Made by a program: the position numbers and the translations under genes. 64,000 nucleotides of DNA from Prostheceraeus crozeri (taxonomy: Eukaryota; Platyhelminthes; Polycladida; Euryleptidae), in the NCBI GenBank assembly GCA_907163375.1, contig CAJQUW010006977.1, positions 1-64,000 on the forward strand, given 5' to 3'. Positions 53,946 through 61,235 of the stretch are shown piece after piece (the stretch's first letter is position 1; each line of letters starts with the position of its first letter). A model generated the notes under the pieces. That model was not told where the DNA came from. It saw nothing but the letters and a program-made list of their open reading frames with translations, and searched no databases.

Positions 53946-55222
53946 TAACGATTATACTGAAGAATCACGTCACGATACTTTGTAATTTCAATATTTGAAT
54001 CGAAGACTGCATAAATTAATACATTGATCGTCTCAGGTAGTGTTCTTTTGAACGTCAAATCCAAACGAATATTATGAGGCACGTTCGCTTGACGATAGGG
54101 TGCACTAATATCGCTGTCAGCAGTTAAATCAAATGCATAAATAGTATATCCACTCTTAAACTCTTTCATAGTAAGTCCGTTGGTGTCATCCGTATTGTAA
54201 AAGCCAAAGACATCCATAAAATCAACATAACTGCGCATAAATTGATCTGAAGCAAAATCTGGTTTGTAGGGTGGACCAGGATGACTCACACCATTTACAC
54301 GTAAAGCAATTTCACTTAACTGATTGTGTTTAAAATTGAAAGGATTCTTCTTTATATTACCATTAAATGCATCATTTTCAACCATTGCCACCATGAGGAG
54401 CTTCGGTGCTTCCGATGGAAAGAGGCCATCTTTCATGAAACTCTTTTGATCTTTCGGAATTGTAAAGGTGAGAAGCTTTGTATGCTGAATGGGGTAAATG
54501 GCATTTTGGCGGTTAAGGCCTTCAGCATGCCCTCTAATGACACTTGGATTCGGTACTACTCGACGAATGTAAAGTGCAATATCTTCCACATGAATTCTAA
54601 AATTGTCAACTTTAGCAAATGCATTCAGCGCAAATTCAGGCTTATTCAATGTCAGCTTGAGTCGCATGCTGGTATTACACAGTAAAAACTTTGACTGTCT
54701 AAAGAAGTCTAAATTCAGCGGACCATATAGCTGACATACTCTACTATCTTTAATCATAGCAGATCGCTTTACAAAGCCACTGTTTGTTTCAACATCAAAT
54801 TTTCCTGCTTCATCTCTGTACCATCCCATGGCTTCCATATGACTTTTTTGTGCTGCTGGATGAAACTGTGATACATGATTGAAATATGATTTATAGGGAT
54901 AATCGCTTTGACCACCTTCCACTTGCTGCTCTCCAATCGTTAGAGAAACATCACGAAGTAATGTAGTCAATGGTAAATTGTTCAGTCCAACTTTATGTGC
55001 ATCGTCAATAGCAGTTCCATCTGCTTGCTGAATTCTAAACCTCAAATCAAGCATCGCATAACTCAAATCTATGTAGTCATCACTACCACCAGGAATAACA
55101 AATTCAATGGGGCCAGCATTCTCAGCTGTTCGAGGATGATAATCTACAATACTTGAACTAAGAATATCTGTCTGTATGGCTTGTTGATCGAACAAACAAA
55201 AACCGGAAGTTTTACACTCCAT
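53945..55222 (-). CDS. Major capsid protein (hexon-type)
   Basis: 425 residues resembling the Polinton protein commonly annotated in animals as 'F54H12.2-like', which is the double jelly-roll capsid protein. Typical blocks are VDYHPRTAENAGPIEFVIPG, YIDLSYAMLDLRFRI, LTTLLRDVSLTIGEQQV, YPYKSYFNHVSQF and, late, LTFKRTLPETINVLIYA with a C-terminal VILQYNR. It forms the virion shell. The frame is intact. No ATGCAAA motif is exact upstream, but a variant (ACGCAAACGTCG) lies about 65 bp before the start inside the preceding gene. Confidence 0.85.
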   Translation of the reverse strand: MECKTSGFCLFDQQAIQTDILSSSIVDYHPRTAENAGPIEFVIPGGSDDYIDLSYAMLDLRFRIQQADGTAIDDAHKVGLNNLPLTTLLRDVSLTIGEQQVEGGQSDYPYKSYFNHVSQFHPAAQKSHMEAMGWYRDEAGKFDVETNSGFVKRSAMIKDSRVCQLYGPLNLDFFRQSKFLLCNTSMRLKLTLNKPEFALNAFAKVDNFRIHVEDIALYIRRVVPNPSVIRGHAEGLNRQNAIYPIQHTKLLTFTIPKDQKSFMKDGLFPSEAPKLLMVAMVENDAFNGNIKKNPFNFKHNQLSEIALRVNGVSHPGPPYKPDFASDQFMRSYVDFMDVFGFYNTDDTNGLTMKEFKSGYTIYAFDLTADSDISAPYRQANVPHNIRLDLTFKRTLPETINVLIYAVFDSNIEITKYRDVILQYNR

Positions 55223-55224
55223 GA

Positions 55225-55680
55225 TTAGAAGTTATAGCAGCGTCGTCGTTTAGCGCCTGATGAATGATTAGAGCCTCTGCGACGTTTGCGTGAATGCCTT
55301 TTGACTGAAGATCGCACCTTACCAGCTCCGCGATGTTTCCTCCTTCCTTTATTCATTCGTTTAGGTGATTTCTTTCCTTGAGTAACACCAGCAATGGTCT
55401 GCTTCAATGTTTTTAAACCGCGTTCCTTCCCACGATTCAACAAACTGCTCTTGAAACTTCTACCTCTGGAAAGATCACTAGCAACATCACCAGCAAAGCC
55501 AACGGCATTACTTAAAACATTTCGTTTTAAAGATCTACCGACATTGGATATGAGAGGTGCTACAACAGATTTCAGTGCACCAAGTATGCTACCTCCACGT
55601 TGGCGGCGAGCACCGATGTAAATTTGTCCTCCGCCACTTACATAGGAGGGTCGTGAATAAAATGAGGCAGTTGGATTCAT
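55225..55680 (-). CDS. Small basic virion protein (pVI/pX-like)
   Basis: 151 residues. A Gly-rich start (GGGQIYIGARRQRGG) is followed by an amphipathic hydrophobic segment (SILGALKSVVAPLISNVGRS), then a very basic C-terminus (KRMNKGRRKHRGAGK; RKRRRGSNHS). The combination is like adenovirus core or membrane-lytic proteins and is regular in Polintons next to the capsid gene. An upstream ATGCAAAGTTG motif (55,718-55,712) marks its promoter. It ends 2 bp before the major capsid start. Confidence 0.75.
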   Translation of the reverse strand: MNPTASFYSRPSYVSGGGQIYIGARRQRGGSILGALKSVVAPLISNVGRSLKRNVLSNAVGFAGDVASDLSRGRSFKSSLLNRGKERGLKTLKQTIAGVTQGKKSPKRMNKGRRKHRGAGKVRSSVKRHSRKRRRGSNHSSGAKRRRCYNF

Positions 55681-55711
55681 AGCTCAAACCCTAAACATTG
55701 TTAGTTACAAC

Positions 55712-55718
55712 TTTGCAT
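55712..55718 (-). promoter_or_regulatory. ATGCAAA late-type motif (basic virion protein)
   Basis: On the minus strand ATGCAAAGTTGTAACTAACA, 32 bp before the ATG at 55,680, in the gap after the integrase stop. It agrees with the motif at 52,203 over 11 consecutive bases. Confidence 0.5.
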
Positions 55719-55721
55719 GAA

Positions 55722-56942
55722 TCACTGTCGATCACTTAGATGAAAGATGTCGGCACGACGCATCCAAGAGTTCATACTTGAAGGATAACCAGCCCATTTA
55801 ACAAGACACCATTCTTCACCTTGCCGTTTTTTACATCGAATGATTTTCTCTACCAAATATGTTTCACTTTCAGTGACTACCTCAATCTCATCGCGGTAAA
55901 AGCTACCCTCAATTTCTTCATTATCGTAATCTTTCAACTTGTAGGTGGTCGGAGAGTCTTTTTGATTAATCCTTGATACTGTAAATACCTCCTCTGTCCA
56001 ATTCGGAAGGTACCCTTTAGCAAAAACACTTTTCACTTTTGAGATACGAACTTTATCGCCAATTTTCACATCACTTTTCACATGAGTGCGTTTACGTTGG
56101 AATGATTCGCGCACTTTATCTACATTGTCAGCATTTACATCTACTGGTCTGAGTCCAATAGAACGATGGATAGAGTGATTGTAGGCATGGAGTGTATCTT
56201 GTAGAACCTTTGTCCAATTTTGTGTCAAGTTGGCAGTAAAATGTCGCCACAAGCGATTTTTTAATGTGCGATTAAAACGTTCAACGAGTGCAGCTTTATA
56301 AGCGCTCTTTACACTAAACAACTCAATGTCATGCCTCTCAAATAATCTTGTCACATGCTGATTTTCAAACTCTTTTCCTTGATCACTCTGAATTCTTTTT
56401 GGAATGCGACCTTCTCGAAAAATTGTTTGGAATGCTTTTGCTACTCCTTTCCCTTCTTTAGTTTTTAAAGGTTGAGCCCACGCATAACGCGAGAAAATAT
56501 CAATGACGGTTAAAATAAAATTATTGCCCGAGTTATGTTTTGAAATGGAGGCAACATCGCACAAATCTGCTTGCCACTGTTCATCGATGTCATGAACAAT
56601 ATAATGGCGGGTGCGGTACTTCTTTTTCGCTTGTTTGTGGAGTGTATAGGTAGCCTGACCCTTTAACCATCGTTTCACTTGTGATTGTGGAAGACCACTC
56701 GCTTTTGATAATTTCTTGATAGATGCAAATCCTGCCGGATGTTTTACATCATAATAGATTGACTTCAAACGTTCAGTCGATGACGGCTGACTCTTTTTCC
56801 TCCTTCTCATCTTTTTTCTTTCTTGCCTTTCTACATTTACAACAACTGCAGCATTTAGCTTTAGCGGTTTTGCGATCGTGTTCACATTGCTTAGGGGTTT
56901 CATTATGAGAGCTGGCGCAGCAAGTGCAAGTGACAACGACAT
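55722..56942 (-). CDS. Retroviral-type integrase with chromodomain
   Basis: Inserts the element into host DNA. A zinc-free N-terminal helical part (ASIKKLSKASGLPQSQVKRW) precedes the rve core with WQADLCD (Asp126), RIQSDQGKEF (Asp187) and ALVERFNRTLK (Glu221). A C-terminal chromodomain (YLVEKIIRCKKR...WCLVKWAGYPSSMNSW) probably guides target choice. All catalytic residues are kept. The first 44 residues overlap another Cys-rich frame and look unnatural; translation probably starts at Met 45 (56,810) or by continuation from the Cys-rich frame. Confidence 0.95.
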   Translation of the reverse strand: MSLSLALAAPALIMKPLSNVNTIAKPLKLNAAVVVNVERQERKKMRRRKKSQPSSTERLKSIYYDVKHPAGFASIKKLSKASGLPQSQVKRWLKGQATYTLHKQAKKKYRTRHYIVHDIDEQWQADLCDVASISKHNSGNNFILTVIDIFSRYAWAQPLKTKEGKGVAKAFQTIFREGRIPKRIQSDQGKEFENQHVTRLFERHDIELFSVKSAYKAALVERFNRTLKNRLWRHFTANLTQNWTKVLQDTLHAYNHSIHRSIGLRPVDVNADNVDKVRESFQRKRTHVKSDVKIGDKVRISKVKSVFAKGYLPNWTEEVFTVSRINQKDSPTTYKLKDYDNEEIEGSFYRDEIEVVTESETYLVEKIIRCKKRQGEEWCLVKWAGYPSSMNSWMRRADIFHLSDRQ

Positions 56943-56988
56943 TCACCTCTGGCGGCTCATTACATGGCAAGCAACACATCTGCTTCAT
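56773..56988 (-). CDS. Cys-rich miniprotein overlapping the integrase start
   Basis: 71 residues with 13 Cys: MCCLPCNEPPEVNVVVTCTC, then ASSHNETPKQCEH and KAKCCSCCKCRKARKKKDEK. The CC/CxC pattern and basic tail suggest a metal-binding domain. It overlaps the integrase frame at its start by about 170 bp in a different frame (+1). It could be a separate small gene, or the real N-terminus of the integrase joined by splicing, frameshifting or a lost base. The A-rich stretch at its end (AAGAAAAAAGATGAG) lies exactly at the crossing point. Confidence 0.55.
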   Translation of the reverse strand: MKQMCCLPCNEPPEVNVVVTCTCCASSHNETPKQCEHDRKTAKAKCCSCCKCRKARKKKDEKEEKESAVID

Positions 56989-56989
56989 A

Positions 56990-57682
56990 TTAATAGTCTG
57001 AGAACATGTATTTCCTAGGAGGAGCTGTTTTACGTTTTCCTTTTACCAGTTTTAGTGGCGATGTAGATCTACGTCGAGTTCTTCCTCTTGTTTGCTTAGT
57101 GAGTGTGGGAGGGGATGTAGCAGGTGACGTCTTAAACCAATTTGTTGGCATTTTCATCGCCTGAAGCATTGGAGTAGTAGCCACTGTTGAATCAAGTTCT
57201 TTCAATGTCTCATTATTTAAAGCAAATTTTGGCACATTATGCTTTTTCAATAGTTTAAGAAAGTATGACCAACCAGGTGGAACATAGCCCTGACGGCGCT
57301 TTCTACGTGTCGCATACTGAATCAAGTCTTCATAACGTGAAGCATCAATCACTTTATTTTCATCTGTAATGATTTCTCCTCTATCATTTACATTGAGATG
57401 GGGTTCAATACTGTTGAAAAGAGATATGGCATGTGCGCGAGATGCTAAAGGTGTAGCAGTCGATACAGAGTCACGCATCTTATTCTTCAAGTTTTTCAAT
57501 TGCTCAACAGTTTCCGATTGTAATAATACAGCACGATGTGGATCTTTGATGTGAACATTTTGCTGATAATCTATTTCTTTCCTATACATTTGATTTGCAA
57601 GAGGTTGCTTTACTTGCTGCATGGCAGTCAATTGTACATATTCATCCTGAGGAATAACAATCATGCGAGAATAAGAACTCAT
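56990..57682 (-). CDS. Conserved-type Polinton protein of unknown function
   Basis: 230 residues starting MSSYSRMIVIPQDEYVQLTA, then a coiled region (ETVEQLKNLKNKMRD), an ENKVIDASRYEDLIQYATRR segment, and WSYFLKLLKKHNVPKF. The C-terminus is basic and Pro/Ser/Thr-rich (TRGRTRRRSTSPLK). Proteins with a similar IP.eEY..L start sit between ATPase and integrase in other Polintons as I remember them, and are thought to be virion components. The start overlaps the last bases of the ATPase gene. Confidence 0.65.
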   Translation of the reverse strand: MSSYSRMIVIPQDEYVQLTAMQQVKQPLANQMYRKEIDYQQNVHIKDPHRAVLLQSETVEQLKNLKNKMRDSVSTATPLASRAHAISLFNSIEPHLNVNDRGEIITDENKVIDASRYEDLIQYATRRKRRQGYVPPGWSYFLKLLKKHNVPKFALNNETLKELDSTVATTPMLQAMKMPTNWFKTSPATSPPTLTKQTRGRTRRRSTSPLKLVKGKRKTAPPRKYMFSDY

Positions 57683-58296
57683 AGTTTGTAGATAATCATG
57701 GGAGTTTTCAAAATATCACTTCGAAATCTAAATTCTTCCGGACACTCTTGCGTAAAGTCAATGAATAAGTAACCGTATGGTTTTTCAGTAGCTGCTTGAA
57801 AAATTTCAATTAAGGCTTTTGATCCTCTGGGTGCAACTTGTCGCGCTAAAATTTCAAATTGACTTTTATCTCGCGGATTCTTGAAAATAGCATAATAGTG
57901 TGTATTCAGGTTTCGTGTACGAGCTTCTTTTCCATCAGGAAACAAATTTTGTGTAATATAGATGATAAAACACCTTTTATGGTGTGCTGCGCGAGTGAAC
58001 ATATCTGTAACATCTTTTGAATTCTTACTTTCTTTTAATAAATCATCCAATACAACAACATCATTAGACTGAAGTTTATCCACTGGAATAATTCCTTCAT
58101 GTCGAATAAAGTTGCGACTTTGCAATTCCTGAAACAGCGACGGTTGATAAATACCATAACACCAAATCACTCGATTGATAGGTTCCTTAAACAACTCCCT
58201 TCTTTTATCCAATAAATTCAGCGTGAAAACAGTTTTACCTGCATGAGATGGACCTGATACAGTCAGAACTTTATCACATTGAAGTCTGAAATCCAT
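57679..58296 (-). CDS. FtsK/HerA-like packaging ATPase
   Basis: Packages DNA into capsids. I place the start at Met 17 of the open frame (58,296), because a late-type ATGCAAAT motif (58,326-58,319) lies between it and the upstream frame start at 58,344; this also avoids overlap with the preceding gene. Motifs: Walker A GPSHAGKTVF, Walker B VVVLDDLL, and the sensor segment IIYITQNLF. About 205 residues, normal for the family. The frame is intact. Confidence 0.9.
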   Translation of the reverse strand: MDFRLQCDKVLTVSGPSHAGKTVFTLNLLDKRRELFKEPINRVIWCYGIYQPSLFQELQSRNFIRHEGIIPVDKLQSNDVVVLDDLLKESKNSKDVTDMFTRAAHHKRCFIIYITQNLFPDGKEARTRNLNTHYYAIFKNPRDKSQFEILARQVAPRGSKALIEIFQAATEKPYGYLFIDFTQECPEEFRFRSDILKTPMIIYKL

Positions 58297-58318
58297 TTTA
58301 TTACTTTGAGACTCAACA

Positions 58319-58326
58319 TTTGCATA
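58319..58326 (-). promoter_or_regulatory. ATGCAAAT late-type motif (ATPase)
   Basis: On the minus strand ATGCAAATGTTGAGTC, 23 bp before the preferred ATPase start at 58,296. Its place inside the longer open frame argues for the shorter protein. Confidence 0.5.
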
Positions 58327-58327
58327 A

Positions 58328-58684
58328 TTAACGCTTAGAGCCAAAGATATTTCCCAATAGGTTGCCCACGGCAGGAGCTATCATTGGAAGTATTGCTGAA
58401 AGGAAACCGCCCTTTTGTGTTAGAGTTTTCCTCTTTCTTTGAAGGGCGACTTTAGGATTGGAGATGAAACGCAATTTCGTAGCATATCGCTTAAGTAACT
58501 TTCGTTGTTTTGGTGCTAATTTCTTCGTCCTCAACTTCCTCACATGAGAAATAATTTCACAAATGAATTTATCGTTAGCATGTCGTATAGCATTGTATCG
58601 CTGATTTGCTTTCATTCGTCGGAGAGCTTGAATGGCTGAAGAAAACTTTTGACTTTTACGTTTCGTCATTTTACGTTTCGCCAT
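58328..58684 (-). CDS. Small basic protein with hydrophobic C-terminus
   Basis: 118 residues, highly basic. Central blocks are RYNAIRHANDKFICEIISHV, KLAPKQRKLLKRYATKLRFI and QKGGFLSAILPMIAPAVGNL. Proteins with this build ('kY...LR.i......kk.L.QkGGFL..ll') are regular in Polintons. The GGFL site followed by a hydrophobic segment suggests a protease-processed virion protein related in style to adenoviral pVI or pX. An ATGCAAAT motif is upstream (58,730-58,723). The start codon was chosen at 58,684, with a second Met at codon 6. Confidence 0.75.
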   Translation of the reverse strand: MAKRKMTKRKSQKFSSAIQALRRMKANQRYNAIRHANDKFICEIISHVRKLRTKKLAPKQRKLLKRYATKLRFISNPKVALQRKRKTLTQKGGFLSAILPMIAPAVGNLLGNIFGSKR

Positions 58685-58722
58685 TTTCCGTGTTAGTCTT
58701 TGCTAAAACCTATCTTTACCAC

Positions 58723-58730
58723 ATTTGCAT
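58723..58730 (-). promoter_or_regulatory. ATGCAAAT late-type motif (small basic protein)
   Basis: On the minus strand ATGCAAATGTGG, 39 bp before the ATG at 58,684 and just after the stop of the RING-like gene at 58,736. Confidence 0.5.
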
Positions 58731-58735
58731 AGGTA

Positions 58736-59065
58736 CTAACTATTGCGACATAAGTGACACTCGAAATGAGCAATGTCACAGTGGTTACATTGGCAAAGTT
58801 GAATGCAATTACGTATGAAACAGCGTTGACAAAAAGCATGCTTACATCTCTTGAAGATGCGCTTTTCATTTCCATCCTTTCGCTTACATACATCGCAACA
58901 CATAGTTTCACCGTTACTGATGTCTATAGCAAGTCTTTTTGAAGATATGAATTTGCTAGCCTTTTCTAAATAATAGACGCATGTACAGAAGGAATATACT
59001 TCGAGAGTGAGCAGACATAGCTCGAAAACCAGTTGTGCTACAATCAAGTACCACTGCATTTTCAA
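58736..59065 (-). CDS. RING-like protein with N-terminal hydrophobic segment
   Basis: 109 residues. Residues 3-33 are hydrophobic (MQWYLIVAQLVFELCLLTLE...CVYYL), a possible membrane anchor. The second half is Cys-rich with C-x2-C-x13-C-x-H-x2-C-x2-C (CDVC to CKHAFCQRC), followed by further Cys pairs, as in RING fingers. Viral RING proteins often act as ubiquitin ligases against host proteins, but that is family knowledge only. The same spacing recurs in the miniprotein at 60,143. The start is 4 bp inside the end of the gene at 59,062. Confidence 0.6.
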   Translation of the reverse strand: MKMQWYLIVAQLVFELCLLTLEVYSFCTCVYYLEKASKFISSKRLAIDISNGETMCCDVCKRKDGNEKRIFKRCKHAFCQRCFIRNCIQLCQCNHCDIAHFECHLCRNS

Positions 59066-59472
59066 TTTTTCTTTATGGAAAGTTGAATGTGAATATCTGA
59101 AATCGCTTCAATCACTAGACTGCTACCATGATGGTTAAATGCGTTAAGACGTTCAGCAATTTTTATCATATGTCTTTTAAAAAATTCTTCGGGGTGATCT
59201 ACCACTTCCATTGAATAAGAAGCAAAATGGAAAGAGCGACTTTCCACCTCTTCCTTTCCAAAATGACTAAACTTAATTTTCGCAACTAATCGCGCCATGA
59301 CAATGCTATCAGAGAATGTATTCATTAACTCTAGAAATAGAGTGCTAGCATCATCTACCACTGCTTCGATGTCGGTCTCATCTTTATGAAAATTTATCAC
59401 ATAATCTTGAACAGCTCCTTTTAAACTTTGCCTATGAAAACGTAATGTTCCGCAGTCGTTTGAGAAAGACAT
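59062..59472 (-). CDS. Free copy of the polymerase N-terminal domain
   Basis: 136 residues. From about residue 40 it follows the region of the polymerase just after its fingers: LFLELMNTFSDSIVMARLVA, KIKFSHFG, VESRSFHFAS, then a 'HPEEFFKRHMIKIAERLNAF' helix and GSSLVIEAISDIHIQLS. The polymerase counterpart has LKIKYVK, RLEFHIPSS, WINFHIQGLKLNIDKFN and SGLVFDGIETAMIKIS. I infer common ancestry. A partner that competes for, or assembles with, the polymerase is possible. The start is at 59,472, close to acceptor-like TTAG sites, so a leader exon is possible. Confidence 0.55.
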   Translation of the reverse strand: MSFSNDCGTLRFHRQSLKGAVQDYVINFHKDETDIEAVVDDASTLFLELMNTFSDSIVMARLVAKIKFSHFGKEEVESRSFHFASYSMEVVDHPEEFFKRHMIKIAERLNAFNHHGSSLVIEAISDIHIQLSIKKN

Positions 59473-59559
59473 GATCGCCCTTTAACTAACCCATCCATTG
59501 CATGAAAACAACAACTCTTCTCATAGTAACATTTATTGAATAACGGTAACAAGCATGCA

Positions 59560-60090
59560 TTATAAATCAATGGTTTGAAAGAGATAAAATAGATACAGCT
59601 GATAACTATCATACAGCGAGCAATGATAACCATACAGGACTTTGGCAGTGTTGAGGTAAGGAGGAAAGAAGCATTGGTTATGAACGTAGCTACTACAACG
59701 AACAGACAAAATAGGAACACACAAATCCTTAAAACGTTTCGTGACTTCATGATAATGTTGATTCACTCTACTATCCCAAGGCGGGAGCAAAATATCATCA
59801 ATGATTAGATTGGGAAATACTTTCCTCTCCTTACCAGGATTATTACAAAAGATGCGTATAACATTGAAAGCAGCTAACCATCGTTTAAAGTCAATAAGAA
59901 GAGCACTCTCACAAGAAAAGCCATAGTCTTGCAAATATTTCAGATTAAGTCCATGAATGTGTTTTCTCGCCCATTGATCAACATTGGGATCACAGTTGGC
60001 ATGTTGATGATAGACACTAACAATCTGATATGTCCAATTGTTCATAGCAATAGCACTGAGCTCCTGTACAGGTTCACCCTCACAATCCAT
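59560..60090 (-). CDS. DEDDh-type exonuclease-like protein
   Basis: 176 residues. It opens with MDCEGEPVQELSAIAM, an Asp-x-Glu exonuclease I motif followed by a strand as in 3'-5' DEDD nucleases. The middle has ARKHIHGLNLKYLQDYGF and CNNPGKER with a later IIDDILLP (exo II-like Asp), and the end has YGYHCSLYDSYQLYL, a His-x4-Asp motif as in DEDDh enzymes. Similar proteins occur, as I recall, in several invertebrate Polinton-type elements. It could serve in DNA or RNA 3' processing or proofreading. A minus-strand AATAAA is just downstream near 59,533. Confidence 0.6.
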   Translation of the reverse strand: MDCEGEPVQELSAIAMNNWTYQIVSVYHQHANCDPNVDQWARKHIHGLNLKYLQDYGFSCESALLIDFKRWLAAFNVIRIFCNNPGKERKVFPNLIIDDILLPPWDSRVNQHYHEVTKRFKDLCVPILSVRCSSYVHNQCFFPPYLNTAKVLYGYHCSLYDSYQLYLFYLFQTIDL

Positions 60091-60142
60091 AAAAATGATG
60101 ATAGAAGCCTAAAACGGAAATTTACACATCTAAGGAAGCGTT

Positions 60143-60268
60143 CTATAACATATTACAAAATGAAGAATTACATCGATGCTTTTCACGACAAAATACACAA
60201 ATGATATGATGGCAACGAAGAAGTAAAATGTATCTAATAAGACCACGTCTACGACACTCAAAGCACAT
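60143..60268 (-). CDS. RING-like miniprotein
   Basis: From the Met at 60,268 this encodes 41 residues: MCFECRRRGLIRYILLLRCH then HIICVFCREKHRC and a last Cys. The spacing C-x2-C-x13-C-x-H-x2-C-x2-C equals that of the protein at 58,736. The open frame reaches up to 60,391 but there it overlaps the next gene. It could be an exon of a longer product. Small size keeps confidence moderate. Confidence 0.4.
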   Translation of the reverse strand: MCFECRRRGLIRYILLLRCHHIICVFCREKHRCNSSFCNML

Positions 60269-60302
60269 AAGCGAATTGTCATAGGGTAGAGTTAGGAAAG
60301 GA

Positions 60303-61078
60303 CTAGTAATTCTCCTTCTTTGATTTGCGTTTTGATGTAGCATTCTTCTCCGACTTGCGCTTCGTACCACTGCTGTTAAGGATTTGATCAATTATGTCGT
60401 CCACGTTGGGTGGTTTCGGAATATATAAAATGGATTCCATATGCATGGAGAGAGAGGCTATTTTATTATCCTTGTGTCGACCATAATATAGCCCATTCAC
60501 TTTGAAAAGGATATCCCAAGTACCTTCTCCGAGCTCATCACATCTGATGGGTATTGAATGATCTCCATCCTTCTTATAGTAAGTACACCAATGTGATACC
60601 GGTAGGCAAATGTGATTACCATCCCAAATCTTTCTATAGGGAGTATCCTTGTCATCTCTCGCCTTCCACTCTTGAGCAAGAGGAGTAGGAATGTCCATAT
60701 TTAATGTCACGTACTCCTCAATAATATCAAGTTGGTGGCGAATGTACGGACTCACGGGGATCAGTATGTAGTCCCCATACTGATTGTGCATTATCTTGAC
60801 ATCCGTGGAAGGGAGCATTCCCGTTTGGAGTACTACGCTATGATCATCATAACGCAAGGCTTGTTTAAATTTACGCTGTAGCGGTGTAGGATTATGTACC
60901 TTGGATGTTTCTTCCACTGGCCTCAGTTGTAGATGATCTGACCGTAGCGAACCTTGTAACGTTTGACCGCCATTTTGTCCTACTAGTGCAGCAGATGGAG
61001 TAGATGCCTGAAAATGAAAAAAGATTGTATTAAGTTTACGTTCAAGGGAGGAGAGGGAGGGAAGTAGCGACTTACCAT
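60303..61078 (-). CDS. Right-hand outer orphan gene (two exons)
   Basis: Exon 1 is only ATG (61,078-61,076), followed by a 68-bp intron (GTAAGT ... TTTCAG) and exon 2 (61,007-60,303), giving 235 residues in one frame. The N-terminus starts Met-Ala-Ser-Thr like the polymerase. The body has YGDYILIPVSPYIRHQLDII, IWDGNHICLPVSHWCTYY, GTWDILFKVNGLYYGRHKDN and a Lys/Arg/Ser tail (GTKRKSEKN, SKRKSKKEN) suited to nuclear import. The compact beta-rich centre might be a DNA-binding fold, but I do not recognise it. The TATA promoter and shared leader indicate early expression. Confidence 0.65.
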
Positions 61079-61154
61079 TTTAGTTGGGTAATAGAACAGG
61101 GAACTAGAGAGAGAGAAAATGTGCGTCCGTCACTCGTGTGATTCAACGATGGAA

Positions 61155-61186
61155 TGATTCTCACTGTGGAAGGCTCGCTATTTATA
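61155..61186 (-). promoter_or_regulatory. TATA promoter of the right-hand outer gene
   Basis: On the minus strand TATAAATAG begins at 61,186, about 108 bp upstream of the ATG at 61,078, just inside the right terminal repeat. The position mirrors the promoter at 41,299 at the other end. Confidence 0.6.
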
Positions 61187-61235
61187 AAGAAATGCTTGAT
61201 TCTCATTGGATGATGATCCTCATTGGACAATAACA

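Noticed and set aside
54326-54685. Plus-strand 119-codon frame inside the capsid gene
   Set aside because: Antisense shadow of the major capsid protein with no independent support.
59421-59750. 109-codon minus-strand frame with hydrophobic segments
   Set aside because: It overlaps the end of the nuclease-like gene and the start of the next gene out of frame; the better-supported frames explain the region.
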